DNA of 64,000 nt from assembly GCF_900129455.1 (NCBI RefSeq), contig NZ_FQVU01000004.1, forward strand, positions 310,001 through 374,000, in the 5' to 3' direction. Of this stretch, positions 8,169-16,046 are shown one piece after another. The position numbers and the translations under genes were made by a program. Positions within the stretch are counted from its first letter, which is position 1; each line of letters begins with the position of its first letter. The DNA comes from Jatrophihabitans endophyticus (GTDB lineage: Bacteria > Actinomycetota > Actinomycetes > Mycobacteriales > Jatrophihabitantaceae). Below the pieces are notes generated by a model. It saw nothing but the letters and a program-made list of their open reading frames with translations. It made no database searches and was not told the origin of the DNA.

Positions 8169-9278
8169 GTGAAGATCGAGGACGTCAAGCTGACCGTCTT
8201 CCGCCGACCCGACCCCGGGCACGGACGCGCCGCCATGATCAAGGGGCAGTCCACGATGAAGCTGCTGACCGAGATCGTGGCGGTGCAGATCACGACCGAC
8301 GAGGGCGTCACCGGTGAGACCTTCAGCCTCGGCGGCGGCATGGGGATGGCGCACTACCTGGCGTCGACGTTCAAGCCGGCGCTGATCGGCCGCGACCCCG
8401 CGGAGCGGGAGGCGATCTGGCAGGACCTGTGGGACATGAGCCGGCTGTGGTTCCCGCCGCTGTTCGCGCTCGGCACGATCGACGTCGCGCTCTGGGACCT
8501 CTACGCCAAGTCGGTCGGGTCGCCCATCCACGAGGTGCTCGGCACCTACCGCCGCAAGATCCCTGCCTACGCGAGCTCGATGACCAAGGAGAACGTCGGC
8601 GAGTTCGTCGAGGAGGCGCTCGCCTACAAGGAGCGCGGCTACCAGGGCTACAAGCTGCACGTGTGGGCCGACCCGGACCGCGACATCGAGGCGTGCCGGG
8701 CGGTGCGCGAGGCGGTCGGCGACGACTGGCCGCTGATGATCGACGTCGTCGCCGGTTACAACCAGCACGAGGCGCTGCGCGTCGGTCACGTGCTCGACGA
8801 GCTCAACTTCCTCTGGTACGAGGAGCCGCTGCGCGACTACGACATCCACGGCTACCGGATGCTCGCCGAGAACCTCGACGTCGCCATCTGCGGCGGCGAG
8901 ACCAACGAGGGCGGGCTCTACTCGCGGGCCGAGCTGATCTCGTCGCGCGCCGTCGACATCGTGCGCGGTGACCCGTCCTTCACCTACGGCATCGGGCACA
9001 CGCGCAAGATCGCGACGCTCGCCGAGGCGTTCGGCATCAACTTCGAGGTGCACACCAACCCGAACCCGATGATGGACGCGGCGGGACTGCAGGTCGCGCT
9101 GTCGGTGAAGAACACCTCGTTCTTCGAGCAGCTCGTGCCCGAGTCGCTCTACGACTTCGGCGTCGAGGAGCCGGTCTTCATCGACCACGAGGGGTTCGCT
9201 CACGCCCCCGAGGGCCCCGGGCTCGGTCTCCGGATCGACTGGGACTTCGTCGAGAAGTACAAGATCGCGGAGCTGTGA
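8169..9278 (+). CDS. Mandelate racemase/muconate lactonizing enzyme family protein, paralogue 1
   Basis: This is a 369-residue member of the enolase superfamily, whose enzymes abstract the proton next to a carboxylate (dehydratases, racemases, cycloisomerases). Mg ligands Asp192, Glu218 and Glu244 are spaced 26 and 26, exactly as in mandelate racemase. An Asp268-His295 pair 27 apart matches the racemase His-Asp dyad. The second-strand motif is K162-L-H164 rather than KxK, as in many acid-sugar dehydratases of the subgroup. The GTG start follows GAAAGGG. It has two close paralogues at 9322 and 12096, so it is probably a sugar-acid or hydroxy-acid dehydratase; the substrate is unknown. Confidence 0.88.
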   Translation: MKIEDVKLTVFRRPDPGHGRAAMIKGQSTMKLLTEIVAVQITTDEGVTGETFSLGGGMGMAHYLASTFKPALIGRDPAEREAIWQDLWDMSRLWFPPLFALGTIDVALWDLYAKSVGSPIHEVLGTYRRKIPAYASSMTKENVGEFVEEALAYKERGYQGYKLHVWADPDRDIEACRAVREAVGDDWPLMIDVVAGYNQHEALRVGHVLDELNFLWYEEPLRDYDIHGYRMLAENLDVAICGGETNEGGLYSRAELISSRAVDIVRGDPSFTYGIGHTRKIATLAEAFGINFEVHTNPNPMMDAAGLQVALSVKNTSFFEQLVPESLYDFGVEEPVFIDHEGFAHAPEGPGLGLRIDWDFVEKYKIAEL

Positions 9279-9321
9279 CGATGACCCGAAGCACCCCCGT
9301 CCCCCCGACCCGGACCGGCCG

Positions 9322-10482
9322 ATGCGGGTAGACGAGGTCGGCACCCTCGCCGCCGACGACCTCTCGCCCACCCGCATCGCCGACGTCCGGGTGGAGGTCT
9401 ACGACCGGCCGCACCCCACCACGCCGGCCGACACCATGATCGGCAGCGAGCCCATCGGGCACCTGCTCACCGAGTGCGTCGCCGTCCGCATCACCACCGC
9501 GGCCGGCGTGACCGGCGAGTCGCTGTCCCTCGGCGGCGGCCTCGGCCTGGGGCACTACATCGCGAAGTGGCTGCGGCCGTTCCTGATCGGGAAGGACCTG
9601 CGCTTCCTCGAGGCCATCTGGCAGGGCATGTGGTCGCGCAACCGGCTCTGGTTCCTGCCGCAGTTCGCCATCGGCACCGTGGACGTCGCGCTGTGGGACG
9701 CCTTCGCGCGGACGCTGGACCTGCCGCTGTGGCAGCTGCTCGGCGGCTACCGGGCCAGCCTGCCGACCTACGCGAGCTCGATGAGCCATCCGACCGTCGC
9801 CGAGTACGTCGACGAGGCGCTGCTCTACCAGCGTCGCAACTTCGCCGGCTACAAGCTGCACACCACCGGTGACGTCGCCTTCGACATCGACTGCTGCCGC
9901 GAGGTGCGCGCCGCCGTCGGCCCCGACATGGCGCTCATGGTGGACGCGGTCGGCGCCTACAGCCAGGTCGAGGCACTGCGGGTCGGCGCCGTGCTGCAGG
10001 AGCTCGACTACCACTGGTTCGAGGAGCCGCTGCACGACTGGGACGTCCACGGCCTGAAGTGGCTCGCGGACGAGCTCGCGGTGCCCATCGCCGCGCTGGA
10101 GACCAACGAGGGGTCGATGTTCTCGAGCCCGGAGCTGATCACGACGCGGGCCGTCGACATCGTGCGCTCGGACGTCTCGTTCAAGGGCGGGGTGACGCCG
10201 GTGAAGAAGACCGCGGCCCTGGCCGAGGCGTTCGGGATGAACCTGGAGGTGCACACCAACGCCGGCAACCCGCTGCTGGACGCGGCGAACCTCGCCGTCG
10301 CCCTGAGCATCAAGAACACCGAGTTCTACGAGCAGCTGGTCCCGGAGGAGGCGTTCTCCTACCCGGTGATCGGCTCGATCGACGTCGGCGAGGACGGCCG
10401 CGTCAGCGCACCCGACGGCTCCGGCCTGGGCGTGCGCGTCGACTGGGACCAGGTCGCCGAGTTCAGCGTGGGCGTGCTGTGA
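9322..10482 (+). CDS. Mandelate racemase/muconate lactonizing enzyme family protein, paralogue 2
   Basis: This 386-residue enolase-superfamily protein is clearly homologous to the neighbours at 8169 and 12096. It carries the same catalytic set: K178-L-H180, Mg ligands Asp208, Glu234 and Glu260, and the Asp284-His311 dyad. It has a roughly 18-residue N-terminal extension before the conserved barrel-capping domain. An upstream ATG at 9281 is closed by a stop, so 9322 is the first workable start. It lies 43 bases after paralogue 1 and 61 bases before the first aldehyde dehydrogenase gene. Retention of all active-site residues argues that it is functional and may differ in substrate or stereochemistry. 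Confidence 0.86.
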   Translation: MRVDEVGTLAADDLSPTRIADVRVEVYDRPHPTTPADTMIGSEPIGHLLTECVAVRITTAAGVTGESLSLGGGLGLGHYIAKWLRPFLIGKDLRFLEAIWQGMWSRNRLWFLPQFAIGTVDVALWDAFARTLDLPLWQLLGGYRASLPTYASSMSHPTVAEYVDEALLYQRRNFAGYKLHTTGDVAFDIDCCREVRAAVGPDMALMVDAVGAYSQVEALRVGAVLQELDYHWFEEPLHDWDVHGLKWLADELAVPIAALETNEGSMFSSPELITTRAVDIVRSDVSFKGGVTPVKKTAALAEAFGMNLEVHTNAGNPLLDAANLAVALSIKNTEFYEQLVPEEAFSYPVIGSIDVGEDGRVSAPDGSGLGVRVDWDQVAEFSVGVL

Positions 10483-10543
10483 CCGCCCGGCCCGTCCCCA
10501 CCACCACGACCGCCGCGACGGCACGGACAACCAGGAGGAACCG

Positions 10544-12016
10544 ATGAGCGAGACAGCAGCCACGACCCGGGACTACACGCAGCTCGTCGCGCGGACGGTG
10601 TCGCGCGACGGGGCGTTCGAGGCGGGCGAGGGCGCCGAGCTCAAGGTCGTCAACGGTGCCGACGAGGCCGTCGTCGCGTCCGTGCCGAGCGCGACCCCGG
10701 CGCAGGTCGACGCCGTGCTGCTCGCGGCCAAGGCCGCCCAGCGCACGTGGTGGCGCTCCGGGCCGACCGCCCGCGCGACGCTGATGCGCCAGATGGCGAC
10801 GGTGCTGCGCGACAACACCGACGCGTTGGCCGACGCGCTCACCGCGGAGTCGGGCAAGACGCGCACGATCACCGCCATCGAGGTCGAGCTGTCGGCGCAG
10901 TACCTGGAGCGCAACGCCGAGTGGGGCCTGCGGATCGAGGGCGAGATCCTGCCCAGCGACACCCCGACCGAGCAGATCCACATCCAGCGCGAGCCGATGG
11001 GCGTCGTCGCCGCCATCACCGCCTGGAACTGGCCGCTGGCGCTGCTGTGCCGCAAGCTCGGCCCCGCGTTGATCACCGGCAACGCCGTCGTGGTCAAGCC
11101 GAGCGAGGTGACGCCGCTCGCGACGATCATGGCGCTGCAGCTGTGGTACGAGAACCTGGACGTGCCGGCGGGCCTGCTCGGCCTCGTCACCGGGGACGGC
11201 TCGGTCGGGCAGGCGCTCGTGCGCAACCCCGTCACCAGCCTGGTGACGTTCACCGGGCACCGCGACACGGGCAAGCGGATCATGGCCGACGCCTCGGCCA
11301 ACCTCACCCGGGTCGCCCTCGAGCTCGGCGGCAAGGCGCCGGCCCTGGTGCTCGCCGACGCCGACCTGCAGCTGGCCGTGGACGGGCTGATCGCGGCCCG
11401 GTTCAGCTTCGCGGGGGAGACCTGCGGCGCCGCCGAGCGGATCCTGGTCGAGCGCCCGGTGTACGACCAGTTCACCCGGCTGTTCACCGAGAAGGCCGCG
11501 GCGCTGCGCGTCGGCGACCCCCGCGGCGACGTCGACTTCGGCCCGCTGGTCAACCGGGCGCAGCTGGAGAAGGTCTCCGCGGCCGTGTCGGCGGCGGTCG
11601 CCGAGGGCGCCACCGTCGTCACGGGCGGGTCGACGCCGACCGGAGCCGACTACGAGAAGGGGTTCTGGTTCGCCCCGACCGTCCTCACCGACGTCTCGCC
11701 CGACATGCAGGTCGCGCGCGAGGAGACGTTCGGGCCGGTCATCCCGATCATGCCGGTCGACTCGCTGGACGAGGCGCTCAGGATCGCGAACGACACCCGC
11801 TACGGGTTGGCCAGCTACGTCTACACGTCCTCCTACGCCTCGGCGATGACGGCGGCCCGCGAGCTGGACTTCGGCGAGATGTTCATCAACCGCGGGCCGG
11901 GCGAGGCGATGCACGCCCACCACGCCGGTTGGAAGGAATCGGGTCTGGGCGGCGAGGACGGCAAGCACGGCCTGCTGCACTACACCCAGCTCAAGGTCGT
12001 CTACCACAACTGGTGA
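10544..12016 (+). CDS. NAD(P)-dependent aldehyde dehydrogenase, copy 1
   Basis: This is a 490-residue aldehyde dehydrogenase oxidising an aldehyde to a carboxylate. Key residues are WNW (161-163), cofactor-binding Lys185, general base Glu260 in ELGGK, and nucleophile Cys294 in AGETCG. The ATG at 10544 follows AGGAGG. It is closely related to the enzyme at 14410: both share RIEGEILPSDTPTE and end in YTQLKVVYHNW. The two genes therefore arose by duplication within the cluster. It probably handles an aldehyde produced by the cluster's dehydrogenases. Confidence 0.92.
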   Translation: MSETAATTRDYTQLVARTVSRDGAFEAGEGAELKVVNGADEAVVASVPSATPAQVDAVLLAAKAAQRTWWRSGPTARATLMRQMATVLRDNTDALADALTAESGKTRTITAIEVELSAQYLERNAEWGLRIEGEILPSDTPTEQIHIQREPMGVVAAITAWNWPLALLCRKLGPALITGNAVVVKPSEVTPLATIMALQLWYENLDVPAGLLGLVTGDGSVGQALVRNPVTSLVTFTGHRDTGKRIMADASANLTRVALELGGKAPALVLADADLQLAVDGLIAARFSFAGETCGAAERILVERPVYDQFTRLFTEKAAALRVGDPRGDVDFGPLVNRAQLEKVSAAVSAAVAEGATVVTGGSTPTGADYEKGFWFAPTVLTDVSPDMQVAREETFGPVIPIMPVDSLDEALRIANDTRYGLASYVYTSSYASAMTAARELDFGEMFINRGPGEAMHAHHAGWKESGLGGEDGKHGLLHYTQLKVVYHNW

Positions 12017-12095
12017 CCGAGAGGCAGCAGTCCCCGGCAGGCGCAGCGACCCCGAGCCCTGCCGCACCCGCAGGTACCCGTACCCAGGAGAACGC

Positions 12096-13208
12096 GTGAT
12101 CATCAAGGACGTCCGTCTCGTTTCCTACCGTGCCGAGCTGCCCGCCGGCTACGAAGCGCCCACGCTCTACGGTGGCCAGTCCATCGCGCCCTACGTGACC
12201 GACTTCCTGGCCGTCCAGCTGGTCACCGACGAGGGCATCACCGGCGAGGTCGTCAGCGCCTACGGCGGGCTGAGCCTCGCGCACTCGATCGCCGACCGGC
12301 TGCGGCCGATCCTGGTCGGGCGCGACCCGGCGTACCGCGAGGCGATCTGGCAGGACATGTGGCGCCTGGACCGGCTCAACTACACCACGCAGTTCGCGAT
12401 CGGCACCGTCGACGTCGCGTTGTGGGACCTCTACGCGAAGAGCCTCGACGAGCCGCTGTACAAGCTGCTCGGCGCGGTGCGCGACAAGGTGCCGGTCTAC
12501 GCCAGCTCGATGGAGCACCCGACGGTGCAGCAGTTCGTCGACGAGGCGCTGCACTACAAGGAGATCGGCTACCAGGGTTACAAGCTGCACGTGTGGGGCG
12601 ACGCGCGCCGCGACATCGGGCTCGTCGCGGCGGTGCGCGACGCCGTCGGCCCGGACTACCCGCTCATGATCGACGTCGCCGGCAACTACCAGCAGCACGA
12701 GGCGCTCAAGGTCGGCCGGGTCCTCGAGGAGCTCGACTACCTCTGGTACGAGGAGCCGATCCGCGAGTACGACCTGCACGGCCAGCGGATGCTCGCCGAC
12801 AAGCTCGACATCCCGATCTGCGGCACCGAGGTCGCGCCGGGCGCGATGATCTCGGCGCCGGAGTACATCACCACCCGGGCCGTCGACATCGTCCGTGGCG
12901 ACGTGTCGTTCAAGGGCGGGGTGGGTCCGCTGAAGAAGATGGCGGGGCTCGCCGAGTCGTTCGGGATGAACATCGAGGTCCACACGAACGCCAGCACCAT
13001 CATCGACGCGGCCAACCTGCACGTCATCGCGTCCATCGCGAACACGACGTACTTCGAGCAGCTCGTCCCCGAGCAGCTGTTCACGCTCGGCGGGGTCGAG
13101 AAGATCCACATCGACGGCGAGGGATTCGCCCACGTCCCGGAGGGCCCCGGTATCGGCGCCCGCATCGACTGGGACATGGTCGAGCACAACAAAGTCGCCG
13201 AGATCTGA
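12096..13208 (+). CDS. Mandelate racemase/muconate lactonizing enzyme family protein, paralogue 3
   Basis: This 370-residue enolase-superfamily enzyme has the same active-site layout as its two upstream paralogues: K163-L-H165, Mg ligands Asp193, Glu219 and Glu245, and the Asp269-His296 dyad. The GTG start follows CAGGAG. One difference is TEVAPG after the third metal ligand, where paralogues 1 and 2 have ETNEG; this loop faces the substrate in the family, so specificity may differ. It lies between the first aldehyde dehydrogenase gene and the kinase-fold gene, eight bases before the latter. Confidence 0.88.
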   Translation: MIIKDVRLVSYRAELPAGYEAPTLYGGQSIAPYVTDFLAVQLVTDEGITGEVVSAYGGLSLAHSIADRLRPILVGRDPAYREAIWQDMWRLDRLNYTTQFAIGTVDVALWDLYAKSLDEPLYKLLGAVRDKVPVYASSMEHPTVQQFVDEALHYKEIGYQGYKLHVWGDARRDIGLVAAVRDAVGPDYPLMIDVAGNYQQHEALKVGRVLEELDYLWYEEPIREYDLHGQRMLADKLDIPICGTEVAPGAMISAPEYITTRAVDIVRGDVSFKGGVGPLKKMAGLAESFGMNIEVHTNASTIIDAANLHVIASIANTTYFEQLVPEQLFTLGGVEKIHIDGEGFAHVPEGPGIGARIDWDMVEHNKVAEI

Positions 13209-13215
13209 GACGGAC

Positions 13216-14271
13216 GTGGAAGCGCCGACCGAACGGGTCGACGCGGCGGCCACCCTCGACGATGACGCGCAGCGCTGGCCCGAGCTCGGGCCGTGGCTGG
13301 CGGGCGCCGGCGTCGAGGTGGCCGAGCCGCTCACCCCCACCCTCATCGTCGGCGGACGGTCGAACCTGACCTACCGCCTCGACGACGCCGCCGGCCGCCG
13401 GCTGGTCCTGCGGCGACCGCCCCTGCGCGACGTGCTCGAGACCGCGCACGACGTGGGCCGGGAGTACCGGATCATGGCGGCGGTCGCCGCGCAGGGGATC
13501 CCAGTGCCCGTCATGCGCGCGCTCTGCCCGGACCCAAGCGTCGTGGGTGCGCCGTTCTACGTGATGGACTTCGTCGACGGCACGATCCTCGCCAGCGACG
13601 CGGACGGTGCGGCGTGGCCGGCGACCGCCCGCGGTGCGGCCTCGCGCTGCCTCGTCGACGTGCTCGCGCGTATCCATGCCGTCGACGTGGACGCGGCCGG
13701 GCTCGGCGGGCTCGGCCGCCGGGAGAACTACATCGCCCGGCAGCTGGCGCGCTGGCAGCGGCAGTACTCGGAGTCCAGCACGCGGGACATCCCGACGATG
13801 AGCGAGCTGTACCGCACGCTCGTGGCGGCCGTGCCGGCGCAGCGCTTCACCGCGCTCGTCCACGGCGACTACCGCTTCGGCAACGTCATGATCGACGAGG
13901 CGGGGGACGTCCGCGCGGTGCTCGACTGGGAGCTCGCCGCCCTGGGCGACCCGCTCGCCGACCTGGGCTGGCTGCTCGCCACGTGGCGCGAGCCCGGCGA
14001 GCCCGAGGGCTTCGAATCGCCGACGGGCCAGCCGGGGTTCCTCAGCCGGGCCGAGGTCGTCCAGCGCTACGAAGCCGTCTCCGGCCGCGAGGTCGGGGAT
14101 GTCAGCTTCTACATGTGCTTCGCCCTGTGGCGACTGGCCTGCATCAGCGAGGGCGTCTTCGCCCGCTACCGCTCGGGCGCGATGGACGGCGCGGCGAGCC
14201 AGGGCCGGGTCTTCGGCGAGCTCGTCTACGACCTGTCCGAGGCCGCGCTGCACCTTATGAACGCATCGTGA
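13216..14271 (+). CDS. Phosphotransferase family protein (APH/choline kinase fold)
   Basis: This is a 351-residue protein of the aminoglycoside phosphotransferase superfamily. The Brenner motif HGDYRFGNVM (His216, Asp218, Asn223) and the Mg-binding Asp237 in LDWELAALGDP are intact. The family phosphorylates small-molecule hydroxyls. This actinobacterial subgroup resembles the kinase domain of mammalian ACAD10/11, which phosphorylates hydroxyacyl-CoA, rather than antibiotic-resistance enzymes. The GTG start lies eight bases after the enolase-superfamily gene. Kinase action on a hydroxylated pathway intermediate is inference from context. Confidence 0.8.
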   Translation: MEAPTERVDAAATLDDDAQRWPELGPWLAGAGVEVAEPLTPTLIVGGRSNLTYRLDDAAGRRLVLRRPPLRDVLETAHDVGREYRIMAAVAAQGIPVPVMRALCPDPSVVGAPFYVMDFVDGTILASDADGAAWPATARGAASRCLVDVLARIHAVDVDAAGLGGLGRRENYIARQLARWQRQYSESSTRDIPTMSELYRTLVAAVPAQRFTALVHGDYRFGNVMIDEAGDVRAVLDWELAALGDPLADLGWLLATWREPGEPEGFESPTGQPGFLSRAEVVQRYEAVSGREVGDVSFYMCFALWRLACISEGVFARYRSGAMDGAASQGRVFGELVYDLSEAALHLMNAS

Positions 14272-14313
14272 CGTCTGCGGGGTGCCGTCGTGGGGCGGTG
14301 ACCAGGGACGTCT

Positions 14314-14329
14314 TTGTGGTTAGCGACAA
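14314..14329. promoter_or_regulatory. Operator-like inverted repeat upstream of the second aldehyde dehydrogenase
   Basis: TTGTGGTTAGCGACAA lies in the 138-base gap before the aldehyde dehydrogenase start and is flanked by C/G that extend the symmetry (CTTTGT...ACAAAG). It shares 13 of 16 positions with the site at 3352-3367. It suggests that the genes from 14410 onward have their own regulated promoter. Confidence 0.45.
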
Positions 14330-14409
14330 AGGCCGGATTTTCCGCAGTGCCTGCTGGGTCACACCCGAGTGCAGTATTCGCAGGCACGGTCCGCAACGAG
14401 GAGGAACGC

Positions 14410-15915
14410 ATGGGTAACGACAGCGGCAGCGACAGCGGTGTCGACGACGGCATCCACGACATCGCGTCGGTGATCAAGGAATTCGCGGATCAGCCGATCT
14501 GGTACGGCGGTCAGCGGCACCCGGGCGAGGCGCCGGCCATCGCCGTCCGCAACCCCGCCAACGAGGACGTGCTGAGCGACCTCGCGAGCGCGTCCACCGA
14601 GCAGGTCGACGCGGCGCTGGCGGCGGCACGCGACGCGCAGTACGCGTGGAACCGCTCCGGGCCCTCGGCCCGCTCGACGCTCCTGCACGACATGGCGAAG
14701 GTGCTCCGCGACAACGCCGAGGTGCTGGCCGAGGTCGTGATGGCCGAGTCGGGCAAGACCTGGGAGATGTCGCACGCCGACGTCGAGGTCGGCGCCGTGA
14801 TGCTCGACCTCAACGCCGAGTGGGCCCTGCGCATCGAGGGCGAGATCCTGCCCAGCGACACCCCGACCGAGGAGATCACGATCCGGCGCGAGCCGCTCGG
14901 CGTGGTCGTCGCGATATGCCCGTGGAACTGGGCGCTCACCATCGCCTGCCGCAAGATCGGCCCGGCGCTGGTCACCGGCAACACCGTCGTGGTCAAGCCC
15001 AGCGAGGTGCCGCCGCTGTCGACGGTGCTGGCCATGAAGCTCTGGCACGAGAACCTGGAGATCCCGCCCGGCGTCCTGAACCTGGTGACCGGCGGCGGCG
15101 AGGTCGGCAAGGCGCTCGTCACGAACCCGATCTCGGCCATGGTGTCCTTCACCGGGCACCGCGACACCGGCAAGCGCATCATGGAGACCGCGTCGGGCAC
15201 GTTGACGCGGGTGGCGCTGGAACTCGGCAGCAAGGCCCCGGCCATCGTGCTGAAGGACGCCGACCTCGACAAGGCCGTCCCCACGCTCGTGCAGTCGCGC
15301 TTCTGGTGCGCCGGCGAGTTCTGCAACGCCACCGAGCGCATCCTCGTCGAGCGCCCGATCGTCGACGAGTTCATCAAGCGTTACACCGCCGCGGTGAGCG
15401 AGCTCAAGGTCGGCGACCCGCGCGAGAACCCGGACTTCGGTCCGCTGGCCAACGGCGCGCACTACGAGAAGGTCGACGGCGCGGTGCAGAAGGCGCGCAG
15501 CGAGGGCGCGACCGTCGCGACCGGCGGTGGCCGGCCCGAGGGCGCGGACTTCGAGAAGGGCTACTGGTACGCCCCGACCGTCATCACCGACGTCACCGAG
15601 GACATGTCGATCATGCGCGACGAGACCTTCGGACCGGTGGTGCCGGTGCTCGCCGTGGACTCGGCCGAGCACGCCATCGAGATCGCGAACAGCTCGCGCT
15701 ACGGGCTCGCGGCGTACCTGTGGACGTCGTCCTACGCCAGCGCCATGACCGTCTCGCGCGACCTGGAGGTCGGCGAGGTCTTCATCAACCGCGGCAGCGG
15801 CGAGGCGCTCCACGCGCACCACGGTGGCCACAAGGAGTCCGGCTACGGCGGCGAGGACGGCAAGCACGGCATGGTGAAGTACACGCAGCTCAAGGTCGTC
15901 TACCACAACTGGTGA
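14410..15915 (+). CDS. NAD(P)-dependent aldehyde dehydrogenase, copy 2
   Basis: This is a 501-residue aldehyde dehydrogenase with WNW at 172-174, Lys196, general base Glu271 (ELGSK) and nucleophile Cys305 (AGEFCN). It is the duplicate of the 10544 enzyme, with about 11 extra N-terminal residues. The start at 14410 is favoured by GAGGAGG just upstream. Differences close to the nucleophile (WCAGEFCNATER against FAGETCGAAER) suggest a changed substrate range. The gene heads a second transcription unit that continues into the ABC permease and ATPases. Confidence 0.92.
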   Translation: MGNDSGSDSGVDDGIHDIASVIKEFADQPIWYGGQRHPGEAPAIAVRNPANEDVLSDLASASTEQVDAALAAARDAQYAWNRSGPSARSTLLHDMAKVLRDNAEVLAEVVMAESGKTWEMSHADVEVGAVMLDLNAEWALRIEGEILPSDTPTEEITIRREPLGVVVAICPWNWALTIACRKIGPALVTGNTVVVKPSEVPPLSTVLAMKLWHENLEIPPGVLNLVTGGGEVGKALVTNPISAMVSFTGHRDTGKRIMETASGTLTRVALELGSKAPAIVLKDADLDKAVPTLVQSRFWCAGEFCNATERILVERPIVDEFIKRYTAAVSELKVGDPRENPDFGPLANGAHYEKVDGAVQKARSEGATVATGGGRPEGADFEKGYWYAPTVITDVTEDMSIMRDETFGPVVPVLAVDSAEHAIEIANSSRYGLAAYLWTSSYASAMTVSRDLEVGEVFINRGSGEALHAHHGGHKESGYGGEDGKHGMVKYTQLKVVYHNW

Positions 15916-16046
15916 GCGGCGGTCGGGGACCGGCCGACGGCCGGTCCCCGACGAAGCACGGGACGTGCTGAACCTCGGCGACGCGACCACCACCCGAGCG
16001 CGTCGGCCCGGCCTGCCCTGACGCGGCAGCAGAGAACGGAGCACCA

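Noticed and set aside
13216-14271. Aminoglycoside resistance gene
   Set aside because: It has the kinase fold, but lacks resemblance to resistance enzymes beyond the core motif and is embedded in a catabolic operon.
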